This document shows, piece by piece, positions 1 through 11,403 of a stretch of 64,000 bases of DNA. The stretch spans positions 45,875,340-45,939,339 of the forward strand of contig CM049322.1 of the NCBI GenBank assembly GCA_026874595.1, written 5' to 3'. Position numbers and translations under genes: made by a program. The stretch's first letter is position 1; the number at the start of each line of letters is the position of its first letter. Under the pieces are notes generated by a model. The model was not told where the DNA came from and made no database searches. It saw only the letters and a list, made by a program, of their open reading frames with translations. This stretch comes from Sipunculus nudus. Taxonomy: Eukaryota; Annelida; Sipuncula; Golfingiida; Sipunculidae.

Positions 1-288
1 AAGCTGATATAATGTGAATATTCCCTAGAGAGAACAAACCTTTTACTGTACTGTACATGCTTGATTCCTGATTTTTGATGGGGCACACATATCCTAACAT
101 GAGATCACATATGCCACCCTGGTACAGGTTGACTGCCCGGCACGTATACAGGTTGTTGCATCTACTCAGACAGTCGTAACGTCGTTCTGCTGTAGACAAC
201 TTGTGATTTAACTGTATACGTTGAAAGCGGGCCGCCACGGCTCTGGTTTCATTGAAACCCCAGTAAACATGACCTTTGCATGCATTAA
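1..288 (-). CDS. Partial exon with PAN/Apple-like cysteine pattern (gene runs off the left edge)
   Basis: On the minus strand a polypyrimidine tract followed by CAG (complement of 289-291) opens a 288-nt reading frame that runs to base 1 with no stop. The translation holds a cysteine run typical of PAN/Apple modules: DCLSRCNNLYTCRAVNLYQ, then GGICDLM and GYVC. PAN/Apple domains are small disulfide-bonded binding modules of secreted or membrane proteins in animals. The exon begins in phase 2 (two bases complete a codon). No initiator or signal peptide is visible here, so this is an internal exon; the 5' exons should lie at higher coordinates. The direction is opposite to the hydrolase array. 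Seen: the open frame, the acceptor and the cysteine spacing. Inferred: the domain name. It could also be another cysteine-rich extracellular domain. Confidence 0.55.
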
Positions 289-979
289 CTGAAAAAAAAT
301 AACAATGCGTGTAATAATTGATCTAAAAGACGTTTTATAGTAATAAAAACTGGTTAATCTCCACACCCCCTTTATTAGAACATATCTATTTTAATCGAAT
401 ATATAAATGTTAAATTCTAAATTACTCATATCCAGTGTTTTCCACAGTCAGGCAAGGGTTTTTTGGTCCTCACTTTACAACTTATAGAGGCATAACAAAC
501 TACATACAGAGAAAGATTTTCGTATTGGGCCAAAATGTATCTTACACGTTGTACCTAAAACCTGATGTACATTAAGTGGGAAAACTGTGTTATAATGTTA
601 CATTTGTTTTTAAACGTGTTCGCCTCTCGCATGCATAATTTTCCTCTCTTGTTGGAACGGGGCTTAATCGGATACAAAGGCCCCTCTTATACGGAGGTGA
701 ACGCTCCCGCTGTCGTAGGTTATATTAATCCTAGTATGACTAGCATGTCTACTTGAGCTTCATTCTGTGGTTGCTGGTCCAGATAATAAACTTTTCTCTA
801 GAATAATTAGAATATGTCCTTAACACGATCGCATACTGAACAGTAAGGCTCAAACAGGGAAATAACCTCGTGCTCATTGTGGAATTAATCTTATTTGGTG
901 TGCATATATCGTAAAATGACTTGTAAATCGGAACTAATATACAATTCCTTCCATAAAAATAGGCAAATACTACTTTCAG

Positions 980-2120
980 TGTTTTTTTCATGGTCGTAAT
1001 TCAACGGTGTCGGGAATGCAGTGGCCTTTCCGAAATAATAACAGCAATTAAACCACACATGCCTGATACAACACCGGGATAGGGTTCGGTCGAAATGTGA
1101 CAGTATGGTCCACAAGGAGAGGTAACAATTTCGTTCTTTGCCTTCGTACCGCTGAGGGATATCCGTGTCGCTTCGATTGTTGTGTGACTTTCACTAAATG
1201 GAAATATTTTTGGTTCCATTTGCGGTAGAATTTTACAGGTCCAAGAATAATGGATCGGTGATAATTAAGCAGTGCAATGTTTTCTCGAAACTTGGTAATG
1301 TCTCCTTCACGATAAGGTAGTGGCAAGGATTTAATCTCAGTGTGGGCAAACACTCTTATATCCACATGAACCTCTCCTTTCTCAAGTAGGTCTTCTAGTC
1401 GTTCCTTAAGAATAGTCTAACTGTAAAGTGTATCGTCCAGGAAGTTGGTCCTTCCTCGTAGATAAAAAATAATTGAACCTATCTGGGAAATGACCACTTG
1501 CATAGATTATGTCTGTTGAAAAGTCGCGCTTGAAGAAGGATTAAGGCTTTCGGGCAAACCGACCTATAGTTTCGCGTTGCCACCCTAAACTCGATTCGGT
1601 AGATTTTGATCATATGGTTCAATACTGATGAACAACACCAGGTTGAGGAATGGGATTGTTCGACTTGTGGCTACAGTTTATTATTGCCTTGTGGTCATAT
1701 ATGACCATATGAACCTGACCGGTTATTCAGCAGGGGTTTCGCCAGGTCAGCCGTTTTCTTTATCGCCGAAACACTTAACATACGTTTGCTTGAGGTAGCC
1801 CACATGGGTTAAATGACTGTCCATGATGACCTCCATACCTATATTCGTAAAAGGTTCAGTTCCGTTGAACATTCCTTTAAGCCCTGTTGTGGGGAAATAT
1901 TAATAAACTCTTTCTGCGCCATGTCTTGAATGCTGAACATATGTTCATTTATAAGGTCCAACATGTTATAACCGACCATCTGAATTACTCGTCGACCCAG
2001 ATATATGAAAAAACTTCACCAACACCAATGTTTACATCTGCATTTAGAAATACTTTGCAAGTGCAGCCCTACCAAGGAACGTGCCAAGGATTATCAGGAG
2101 GTGCCCCATGGCAAAAATGA
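980..2120 (-). pseudogene. Decayed protein-coding remnant, origin unknown
   Basis: Several stretches of plausible protein follow one another on the minus strand in shifting frames. From high to low coordinates they are MVGYNMLDLINEHMFSIQD, then GMEVIMDSHLTHVGYLKQT, then STRKDQLPGRYTLQLDYS, then a 60-residue stretch containing HVDIRVFAHTEIKSLPL. After one more shift comes TIEATRISLSGTKAKNEIV. They are separated by stops and at least three frameshifts, as in a single coding region that has decayed without splice sites. The longest clean piece is about 105 codons (1048-1365). I do not recognise the family. A dead gene, a transposon ORF or an endogenised element would each fit; nothing here favours one. 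Confidence 0.35.
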
Positions 2121-3020
2121 AGTTGCAGTAAGCAGAGGGGAGCTTGGCCATTTCCTGTTTGTGAAAACTCTACTATCGGGATTCTCCATAGCAGTAATTT
2201 CGTGGCTAGGTACATGTGGGAATGTACATCTCGTCAATTAACGTTAATGAATTTTTGTTTGCGAGTGCATAAGAGCTTATTAGTAATGGTGCTATTTGAT
2301 AGGAATATCTGCACATATTAATTTTTGGACCAAAATATCCAGTATCGCTTCATAATCTGACATAAAATGTTGCTACGCTTTGGACACGTGTAGCCGACGG
2401 TGAACTAACTGATTTTATTTTAGATTAAACCACGACTATTTGAATAGCATCATCTCTAGATTGCACTCCATATCTGGATGTATTGGGTTACTTAATATTC
2501 TATATGCTCAAAGTGGGCAATATTTCAGCTCCTCGACAGAGTTAAATGGCAGCAGTTTGTTCTTTCCTAGCAATTTCTGTTGCATATCACTATTATTTCA
2601 CGGCAGATATTACTACACACGACAATTTTGGGTCCTGGCGACTGTGGTTAATGTTATGATTTTTTTTTTCAGAAACGTGGTAAGGAGAAATCGAAATGGT
2701 GGAAAGTTAACCATTCTTTGATGTGTCAGCTGGTCACTATCTCTCATCGACTATGGACTCTTGATTTATTCATTAAATTTTCAGCCTCTTGTACCCCTTC
2801 ACATACACTTGGAAAAGTTTAATTATTTTTATGTCAATAGATATATATTTTGATATTTCTGCCCTTGTTATCTGCCTGCCACCGATTTAGAACCTGTGCA
2901 TAGTAAACTAACAATTGTAAAAACGTGCTTTTCATACCATGGTATGGTTTGTTTCGAGTTGATTGTGTTTCGAAAATTAAGAGACAGGACGTCCGTCTTT
3001 ATTTCTATGTTTTTACTTAC

Positions 3021-3086
3021 CTGGTGTTGCCCAGAAGAGTATGAACGGACTGAAACTCCAAAACATGCCTCTGGAACTTATCCGCC
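3021..3086 (-). CDS. Candidate internal exon, 66 nt
   Basis: The minus strand shows a strong acceptor (TTTTTCTCCAG) directly before 66 nt that end in CAG followed by the donor GTAAGT. The frame that stays open through the exon encodes about 21 residues, including DKFQRHVLEFQSVHTLL. It enters with one base finishing a codon and leaves two bases. That phase does not join directly to the exon at 1-288 (the join would create TAA), so other exons would have to lie between if both belong to one gene. There is no transcript support; short false exons are common in AT-rich DNA. Confidence 0.3.
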
Positions 3087-3390
3087 CTGGAGAAAAAGGT
3101 TACATGCGACAAATCACTATTACTTGTTTTACTTTGCATAAAACTGCAGCATTGCTGCAACGTATAATGAAAGACCATAAAATAAAAAAAAGACATACTT
3201 GTACGTATATCCATGGAACAAGGGTATACACGTTGTGGTTTTTTACCATTAGCTCAATGCAATCACTACATGATATTAGCGCCCTTATATTGCTTAGGTT
3301 TCCCCGTAAAAAATTGTTGTAAATTTTTATCGATCATTGTTCGACCAATGTCATCATAGATTACCCACTGGTTTACTGGAACAAGAAACA

Positions 3391-3429
3391 ATCTCTCTCT
3401 TTCTCTGTCTCTATGTCTGTCTCTATGTA

Positions 3430-3497
<68 letters not shown>

Positions 3498-3510
3498 ATT
3501 TATATATATA
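3391..3510. repeat. Compound (TCTG)n / (TC)n / (TA)n microsatellite
   Basis: About eight to nine TCTG units follow an imperfect TCTC/TCTA lead and pass into (TC)n and then (TA)n. The apparent reading frames through it (VCLSVCLS..., IYIYIY...) are artefacts of the repeat. Confidence 0.95.
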
Positions 3511-4581
3511 TTTTGTTGTTAACACAGTTTACCTTCTCGCTTTTTACCTTATAGGAATCAGAAAATCCACCAGACATATGTGCTCTATAGTCTGCGAATG
3601 AACAGTGCCCAAGTCCCCTGGTGAAGGCGTACGTTAGTTATTAATATGTTTCAGATACTCTCAATCAATTTTTAGCCTAAATGAATACTATTTTTCATTT
3701 CAATATGTCATATAATGAAAATATGACTTTCTAAAGTTGTTCCTTAAATGGTAATTTTGTCAATATATACGTTTCACTTGAAAAATAGTTTTAGCTGATA
3801 CAAGACTGCATGCATTTTTTTATCAAACGTGCAAATAGTATTTCCCAGCTCAGAAACTAAAAAAAATATTCTTCTATCAACGTCTGCATATGCGAGGTAA
3901 AAGATGTTACAAGTGCCCCATTAATATGTGTGTATTTAAGGTGCCAAATGAATTTCTGTATACATTAAAAATACCTTTAAATTTACACACATTAACCTAA
4001 TATGAACACTTACATTAACAACGTGTCCCGCATTACCACCAGGAACTTAAGTAAAAGGGTTGACCATATTTTCTATTTTTAGGAAGTGGTTCATTTGTCA
4101 CTTGCAACAAATTATTCCCTGTGATATTTTAAATGACTACTATAATGCTTTCTTGCAGATTAACTACGGTTCTCATGGTATCCATTTAAAATACAATAAT
4201 GTTATCTAGTTAGACAACAAATAACCTATTACATCTCTCTCTGTAAAAACATATAGACTCATTTAGGGTCCTGATTCCCTTTCTGTATAACATAAGTTAA
4301 GTTTCTGTTTAAGAGTAATGCCCGACAGAACGGTATTAATATAACACGATTCACAGGATTTTGAAATTATAAAGACAACCCTCGTTTTGTGCAGAAAAAA
4401 GTTATTACACATACAGTGACAGCAGTGCTGTTTTTAATCAATATCGACAGATCCCATATTCACATTCTCTCTTGAAGTCCTCTCCGTTAATGGAACAGTT
4501 GAATGTTTTCCCATTCGTTTCAAATGTTCTTTGTTCCCGTATCATCTTTTTTCTTAACCTTCACATACAAACACACACACA

Positions 4582-4583
<2 letters not shown>

Positions 4584-4632
<49 letters not shown>
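4584..4632. repeat. (AT)n microsatellite
   Basis: About 24 uninterrupted AT dinucleotides, preceded by a short (CA)n run. Confidence 0.95.
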
Positions 4633-4635
<3 letters not shown>

Positions 4636-5139
4636 TGAGTTCCAAAAGTTAAATTATCCTGCAACTGACCCGATGTGTCAGATGTATTCTATAAACAGCT
4701 TTAACCCTGTAGCGGGGTCCCAGACTTGTCCACTACTATATAGTCCGGGAGCGATTTATTTGTCTCAAGCAAGAGAGAACACGGTTTGAAAAAAAATGCT
4801 ATTAAATATGGATATTATCAGTGATCATTGGCATAATCATAACTGAGGCTTATTAATGAAATAATATATCCGTTTCATCATTTAAACAAGAGTCTACAAC
4901 AAACATATTTATACTTTTTCACCAACTTACATTATATATGCCTTTAGCTATATCATTCCCAGATTGACGTTGAGCAGCACGTTAATCGTCTTCTTCTGGG
5001 GGATTCTGTAGGACAATAAATTTTATGACGGCTTTATATAACCCTTGAAATATACTATAGGATTTTTTTTAAAATAAAAGGCAAAGTAAAAACATGGGGT
5101 TCAGAGCAGAGACATAAGGGGTTCCAATCTCCAAAGAGG

Positions 5140-5390
5140 AGCGGAGTTGTTTTATTTTTTTTTTTTACTGTTGGCCTCCATCCACGGTGGGCCCTCTGCA
5201 CGTTTCATATAATAATGTTTACATAGCAGGGGATTTCTCGGTTGTAGGACCATTTATTGGCTTGAGTACATATCCACGACCGGTAAGTGCGATAGTCACA
5301 GTGTCTGGTTAACCCCTACGGTTTTTTTAGAAGTAGGCAACTTAAATCATGTTGAACACTTGAACCAAGGGCCACTTGTGTAACCATTAT
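5140..5390 (+). repeat. Degraded SINE fragment
   Basis: It contains decayed forms of the core shared by the SINE family of this window: GTGGGCCCTCTGCACGTTT, a GGTAAGTGCGATAGTCACAG segment and TCTGGTTAACCCC. The tRNA-related head is not recognisable. Confidence 0.5.
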
Positions 5391-5439
5391 GATGTGAATA
5401 AAATGTTATTGCAACATTCCCCACGTTATAATTGAGAGA

Positions 5440-6887
5440 AATCTACCGCTGTGTCACTTTATTCGAAACTGAAAAAAAAAACTCTGCACACACATTTAGT
5501 TTATATTGAGACAGTATACCTCCATTAAACAAACTTAAATCGGTTTTGATGACGCCACACGTCATTTTTATATAAAACGCATTAACCCAAACGATGATAC
5601 AAGACTCATAGAACTACCATTCAAACTATTTTTTCTGTATAATGAAAATACTGGGTAAATCTGATAAAACCTGCATCAGCTGTTTAGGGAAGGGGTTGTG
5701 TGAGGAATTATAATGACATTTGAATCTACTTAGGATACTATGAAAAAATAAGTAAGTTAAATATATCGATGGCAAAACATTATTCAAACATAGATAAGAT
5801 TCATATCTTTTGAAGTATTACTTTTTTATAAAAAATTCTTTAATATTATCTCTGAATGTTATCGCGTGTCAGGATATGTAAGATATGAAAGGTAGATAAC
5901 AACGGACCATCAATTACACTGATGTATGCTTTAATATAAGGAAAGGTTTATTCTGAGGGAGTTGCCCTTAACCTTAACATGAATAATATTCGCATCCTCT
6001 TATGTGAGTATGTTTTCGTTTCCCGGACTAAGAACGTTGCCCGTTTGATAAACTTGATCATTCATGAAATGTTCATGTGAAAGTTCAATGTATAAAATAG
6101 TAAATATATAGAAAGGAGAGATTTCATGACGACTAATCATAACCATAGTTACAAAAGAAACAATACACACAAATCTGTGTTCACTTTTTTTTAAGATGCT
6201 GCGAAACCCACGAAATCTCGAGGCTCTGTATGATCGGTCAGAATCTCCATGAATTTTTCCATCACCTAACAGTATAGCTAAACATAATTTTCCCCGCCGT
6301 GGAGACAGACCGCCCGCGAACTACCTTTTTAATTCAATTTCTTTCTTAATAATTAATTATATAATAAATAATTCATGTACATCAAGAAGGTATATTAATA
6401 TAACTCTTTTGGGGTTTTCTGAATCCAGGTCTCTGCTCCACCGAGATCAAAACCTGGACCTCAGGAAGATAAAAAAGGTTGTTTAGTTACTATGCACAAA
6501 TTTGTTAAATATTTATTAATGCCTATTTTGAATATTGTCTTATATCACAGATTTTGTATTCATGATATATATGTTAACAAAATAATCAGCAACTAAGTTT
6601 CTCGCATATCTTTTAATAAATTAATTACAATATGTCATATTTTGTTCATCTATATAAAAAACACGCTATTACATATTGATATAGATGTACGTATAACTGT
6701 TGTCCTATATAACTTTTCGTCAATAGAGATTTAGGTTATCGGTAATCCCAATACGACAGCAATGAAATAGGTACTTTGATCGCACTCTTTGAAGCTGTTT
6801 TCATGTAGTCATATAAAGTGAAGCCTTCACATGACCAACAAGGGGTCGTAGTAGTACCGAAGTTATCAATTTAACACACTTGTTTCA
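5440..6887 (+). repeat. Upstream part of duplication unit 0
   Basis: This segment matches, in order, the stretches that precede gene copies A, B, C, D and E. Shared blocks are the CGAGGCT(T/C)TGTATGAT(T/C)GGTCAGA block near 6220, an altered form of the CTGCTCAACCGAGCTTGAAA block near 6430 and the TCATATAAAGTGAAGC block near 6810. It is more diverged than the other copies. No coding sequence was seen in it. Confidence 0.65.
6826..6835 (+). promoter_or_regulatory. Decayed E-box palindrome of copy 0
   Basis: TTCACATGAC stands where A, C and E carry GTCACGTGAC, again just after a TCATATAAAG block. Two of the ten bases have changed, and the SINE just downstream separates it from the gene remnant. 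Confidence 0.45.
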
Positions 6888-7318
6888 TTTTTTTTTTTTT
6901 TTTGTGGAGGTAACCGCCTCCGTTTTTTAGTGCTCACTTATCTAATTCTTAAACTAAATATGTACATCTGCAGAGTTTCCATTTCGGTTTGGGACTACTT
7001 TAAAGGGCGGTAGCACTCGCTTCCTATCAATTTTTTTTGTATCCTGGTGTCAACGAGGCCCGGTGTCTACCCACCTGCGGGTCCTGGGTGTGCAATCATC
7101 CCCATTGCTGGGTTAAAACACCGAGGAACCCCCCAAAGACGCGCTCGTATGTGAATGATACACGGCTGTGGGGCACAGCCTTCCCATTTAGCCTGCAGAG
7201 CGCTCACCCTGGGTGGGGGGCGACCGTGAAAAACCTCACCGCCTCGGCTGAGCTTCGAACCCACGATCTCCCGGCTTTGAGTCCTGCGCTCTACCCCTGA
7301 GCCACAGAAGCCGGTAAG
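6888..7318 (-). repeat. Full-length tRNA-derived SINE
   Basis: Read on the minus strand, the element starts with a tRNA-like head: box A TGGCTCAGGGGTAGAGC (complement of 7288-7304) and box B GGTTCGAAGCT (complement of 7251-7261). A conserved body follows (CACCCAGGGTGAGCGCTCTG, then TTAACCCAGCAATGGGGA, then CACCGGGCCT). The tail is CTGCAGATGTACAT, then the small hairpin GGAGGCGGTTACCTCC, then a poly(A) run of about 20 (poly(T) on the plus strand). It is the most complete copy of the SINE family in the window and defines the order of parts in the others. It interrupts unit 0 upstream of pseudogene copy 0. Confidence 0.8.
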
Positions 7319-7880
7319 GCACACTCTTTTCAGTTAATATACAGGAAGGTATTTACCATTACAATACAATTTATAGTTTTAGGGGTAGGTGTGAGCAGGT
7401 AATGGGCACGTAACTGACGTGAGGTGACAGTATATCATTGTAATTTTGTAGGACTTAATATTCTTATTCGATAACAAGTGGTTGAATATTCCCTACGTAT
7501 AAGCGACCAGCAGATAAATATTCTATTCGACTCGATGGAAGTATATGATGTTTGCTGTCAAATTCTCGTAAGATAAATATCATTATTCAGAACTATGGGA
7601 CAGGCATGTCTGTGCGTCACTCCATTAACCTGGTGCTTACGGAAGGTGGCTTGAGAGATATTTTATAGATGAATAAAAGCAAAAAGACTATTTTACATAA
7701 ATGCACTACATGTTAATATTTCAGTTGCTGCCAATTTACCATTGTGAGTGTGGAATACCGTCTGGCACCAGAGCATCCGTTAGCGGTAGGTTACTGGACC
7801 GTGACAACGCTGCCCGAAGGCCACAACAAAACAAATTTGATATTGGCATAATTATTCTGATGATTATATCATTGAAACGA

Positions 7881-7942
7881 AATATATATATATATATACT
7901 TTATTATATCTCTCTTCAATCTTGATATACATATACTTATTA

Positions 7943-7997
<55 letters not shown>
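7881..7997. repeat. (TA)n microsatellites in copy 0 intron 3
   Basis: Two (TA)n runs flank a short unique spacer; the second (about 7946-7997) is about 25 units. The same intron of copy B carries an (AT)n tract at 27505-27555. Confidence 0.9.
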
Positions 7998-8001
<4 letters not shown>

Positions 8002-8239
8002 ATACATAATCTTATGTCTACAAGCTATTGTAGTCATTTTGATCATTGGTGGTAGTATATAGTATTATTATGGAATATTACCTTAAAGCATTCAGTAAAT
8101 GGTTGGCAGGCGGAACAAAGATTAGCGTGGTGGGAGAAGGCGGGGACGGTTGGGGAAGAAAGGCGCCGGCGTTGTGCCCTCATTACGTACTGGGAAACCT
8201 GTCAGTGTCCGAACAGAGTAATTAAAAATTTTATACAAA

Positions 8240-9003
8240 GCTCCAGTATTCTAATAAATGATGCATTGATCGCCATGGTTCCTTGCATGCATATTTGTCA
8301 TGATGTATTTCATCAGTTCCTGCAGACTGGTGGCGCAACCTGTATTTTTTTTCGCATTTTCCATCTGTTTTTAATATTTAAATGAAGCATTCATCTGTTA
8401 ACAGGGCAATAATTTTCACTTTTAGACCTAAAATCTTTTAAACTTGACATCCAGGGAATATCTCCTTGGAAACCTGAAAGTTGGTCTCTTTATCATATTC
8501 TTTGACATATGTGGCTCAGTAAATACCCCCAGAATAATCAATAATTGGATACAACAGGATCTAAATAACTTATGCATTAATCGCCAAGTTTATTTGCCTG
8601 CATAATGTTCCTGTAGCGTTTCATTAGTTCGTGTACAGTGGTGGCACCACCTGTTTTTAATCGATTTTTGCGCATTTTCTCTAATTTTGAGACCATTAAA
8701 TTAAGCAGTCATCTGTTAAAAGGGCACAAATTGTCACTGTTGGACCTAGAAATATTTTACTTGCCATCCTGGGAGGTCCATAAAATATCTATTTGGGGAC
8801 CTGAATAGGTCTCTGTTCCCCATATTCTTTGTGCAATGGAGCTATTTAAGACCCCAATGAATATTAAAAAATGGATACCATGGCTCCAGTGTCTCAATAA
8901 CTAATGCATTGATCGCCATGATTGATTGCGTGCCTGGTGATCATAGAGTGTTTCATCGGTTCCTGCAGAGTGGTGGCGCCATCTGCAGTTTTTTTTTTGT
9001 TAT
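8240..9003 (+). repeat. Three tandem ~320-bp repeat units
   Basis: The block ATGCATTGATCGCCATG (or one or two changes from it) recurs at about 8261, 8572 and 8904. Each is followed by a TTCATCAGTTCCTGCAGA-like block and GTGGCGC or GTGGCAC. Periods are 311 and 332 bp. The third unit is cut short by E8 of copy 0. A single diverged unit lies at about 30560-30690 in intron 6 of copy B. No coding capacity is visible. Confidence 0.75.
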
Positions 9004-9504
9004 TTTAAGCATTCTTTCTGTATTTGTTTGAAACAAACATGTAATAATGCCTAGTATTATGATGATTTGTGTAAGACCAACAAGTCAAAGCATAAGGCAG
9101 GCGAGGATCAGTGTATAAAATCTTTTTGTTGCAGACTTCTATAAAGACCCCTTTGACAAGGTTTACTGTTCGATCGCTGATTTCATCAACAGAATTATGT
9201 TCAAAGTTTAGTGCAACAATAAGTTTGAAAAATGCATTCATTTATAGATAGTCAAAATATTTGAAGGAAATGTTTATTTCTTTTTTTTCTTTTATATACC
9301 GTATGTTGTATACCATACATCGTGTCTTTAATAGCAGTCCAGATGTTATAATTTATTTGGACGTGTTAAAATTACTATTTGGTCATTCATGAAATGAAAT
9401 TTTTTTAGCCAAACAGGATTTTTTTTACAAATATTGCGCATTGCAGGAGGGACTAAGTATTAATGGAATACAGAAATGTTGTAAAACTGACATAGTATTC
9501 TGTG

Positions 9505-9830
9505 TTCCAAGCATATAACACAGGGATTATTGCATAGAAATCTCGAGTTCAAACTCAGCCGAGGAGCAGTGAGATGTTTCACTGTAAACCTCCACCTAAG
9601 GTGGGCGATTTCCAGGTTGAATATGAAGGATCTGTTTCCCTTTAAAAACGAGTACGCCTTTCGGGGTTCCTTCCATGGTAAGAAACAGCAATGGGGTTGA
9701 TCACTCATCCTGGGCAGTAAGTACGGTATTCACAGAGCCTGGATAACATGGTTCACACCAACCTTAAAGATGAGAGAACCGCGGACCACTCTCACGAGAC
9801 ATAATTCGAAACTTGAAAAGATTTTGGAAG
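9505..9830 (+). repeat. SINE at the unit 0 / unit 1 junction
   Basis: It has a decayed tRNA-like head with box B-like GAGTTCAAACTC near 9545, then the body with AAGGTGGGCGATTTCC, CCTTTCGGGGTTCCTTCC, GCAATGGGGTTGATCAC and CAGAGCCTGGATAAC. The matching copies at 32030 and 59480 sit at the same place relative to the genes, so the insertion is older than the duplications. Confidence 0.7.
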
Positions 9831-10582
9831 ATACAAATAGTTAATATCAAGACAGCATGAAAAGAGATACAGTTACATCAATTTAAAATATTTGAAAAGA
9901 AAAGTTTTAATTGCATCAAACATTATTTGTAAATCAAGCGCGAGGATGATGACTTATGTACAAATTATTCATTGCTCACAATAAAAAAAAAGAAAATGCC
10001 TGATACTTCGATTGGTTGATCAGATTAGTGGTTGTGTTGGACGTGTGCCTTAATAAAAGGAATGTTTACTTATGGGGAGGGAAATACGGCACTAAATCTT
10101 AACATGAATTGATTTGGTATCCGCGATTTTTAGAAAGTTTCAGTTTCCTAACGAGGAGTATTCTCCTATTTTATAAACTTTTCCCTACTGACATATAATA
10201 CGGGCAAATTACTATTGGTTCATTGGTTTGTTCATTGAACGATTACATCAGAAACTATGGAGTTCTGCTTGTATATATGCCTATGTCCTGTACGGCCCCC
10301 CCTGTTATTTTTTGTGTATTCGGATAAAATGGCCGATTACATGTAATTGTTTGCCATCTTATTCATAACGTCATGACTGTGGCTTGCTACCACCTGCTAA
10401 GGTGAGTTTAGTTGGATCATCAGTGTTCAACACATAAACCATTTAGTTATATTTGCTTATCCTTACGGGGCTTTATATGATTGGTCAGATTCCCTATAAT
10501 GTCTCCCATCGCAAAATTGTTGTGCTAAAAATAATTCTGCCGCCACGTAGACTGACCTCACCTTATAAATTCAATTGCAGAT

Positions 10583-10603
10583 TTATATATACATATATAT
10601 ATA

Positions 10604-10661
<58 letters not shown>
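10583..10661. repeat. (TA)n microsatellite upstream of gene A
   Basis: A long TA run with a few interruptions at its left end. The same place upstream of E (60347-60377) also holds (TA)n. Confidence 0.95.
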
Positions 10662-10663
<2 letters not shown>

Positions 10664-11121
10664 CAGGGACCTGGCATCAGTGAATCTTGGAGTCACTGAT
10701 GCAAGGTCCCTGCTCAACCGAGCTTGAAATATGGCTCTTAGAAAGATAAATAAGGTTAATTTGTCATCAGGGACTTAAGCGCTCAAAGGAGTTTCACACT
10801 GATTTGTTTACATACTGTTCGAAATGATAATATTGTCTTTTATTAGAAGTTGACCACTCATGAATAAATGAATGAATGAACACCCAAGTAACTACTCACA
10901 ATATGTTAATTGAATAACCAGAGTCACTCAGAAACTAAGTTCCTCCCAGAGCTTTTAATAATCTGATTCAGATATAATTCATAGTTCATCGATATTAAAA
11001 GAACACACATATTGATATGGCTTTATGTATACCTGTCATAACCTTTGGTCTAGGTTATACGTCTTAACATGTCGAGCGCACACCTTGAACATGTTCCCCT
11101 GTATTCATATAAGGTGAAGCT

Positions 11122-11131
11122 GTCACGTGAC
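11122..11131 (+). promoter_or_regulatory. GTCACGTGAC palindrome upstream of gene A
   Basis: A perfect 10-bp palindrome that contains the E-box CACGTG, 272 bp before the gene A start codon. The same decamer stands at matching places before C and E. Factors of the MiT/TFE and USF bHLH-zip type bind this core in animals. That it acts here is inferred from its retention in the A-type copies. A TATAA-like block (TCATATAAG) lies about 12 bp upstream. Confidence 0.5.
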
Positions 11132-11403
11132 CAGCAAGAGGTCGTCGTACTACCGTATATCACTTGTTATCTGTACAACAAATGTGTTATACGAGTTCAA
11201 AAACAGGAACTTATTAATTAATAACACACATATACAGTTGAAGGTACAAGTGATAAGCACTTATTATATAATATAAATTACATCGGCAAGCAATGGGCAC
11301 GCAACTGAAGTTAGGTGACAGTATATCTGGCAATTTTGTAGGACTTTGTATTCTTATTCGATATTTGGTTATCGAATGTTCCCTCCACAAAGACCGTATA
11401 GCC

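Larger units (their letters stand above)
3087..5100. other. Non-coding AT-rich stretch
   Basis: No exon with convincing splice sites or protein family signal was seen on either strand. The stretch holds only the two microsatellites listed separately and low-complexity runs. Confidence 0.6.
7390..9211 (+). pseudogene. Serine-less HSL-like hydrolase, B-type pseudogene copy 0
   Basis: Fragments of the family gene lie in the normal order. A leader remnant lies at 7396-7500 and the end of E2 at 7531-7569 (SMEVYDVCCQIL). E3 is at 7725-7845, E4 at about 8110-8206 (VVGEGGDGWGRKAPALC) and E8 at 9135-9211 (FYKDPFDKVYCSIADFINR, then stop). E1 coding sequence, most of E2, and E5-E7 are absent. E3 has lost its frame in the second half, and its donor is GC. 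The nucleophile position in E4 is Gly, as in the other copies. E8 keeps a good acceptor and its frame, and it is the only B-type E8 left in the window. It is the oldest-looking copy of the array. Confidence 0.85.

Noticed and set aside
7251-7304. tRNA gene with good box A and box B (minus strand).
   Set aside because: It is continuous with the SINE body and tail and no complete cloverleaf closes, so it is a SINE head.
7864-8046. Open frames rich in alternating Ile-Tyr, here and at most (AT)n tracts.
   Set aside because: They are read-through of TA dinucleotide runs, with no start context or conservation.
8240-9003. CRISPR-like array.
   Set aside because: Units are ~320 bp, imperfect and in a eukaryotic gene remnant; there is no short repeat-spacer pattern anywhere in the window.
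11293-11403. An ATG at 11293 opens in frame with E1 of gene A and would add 37 residues.
   Set aside because: In C the same stretch has a stop and different phase, in E it is broken, and the added residues are not conserved. The GCCATGG at 11404 is shared by A, C and E, so it is the better start.
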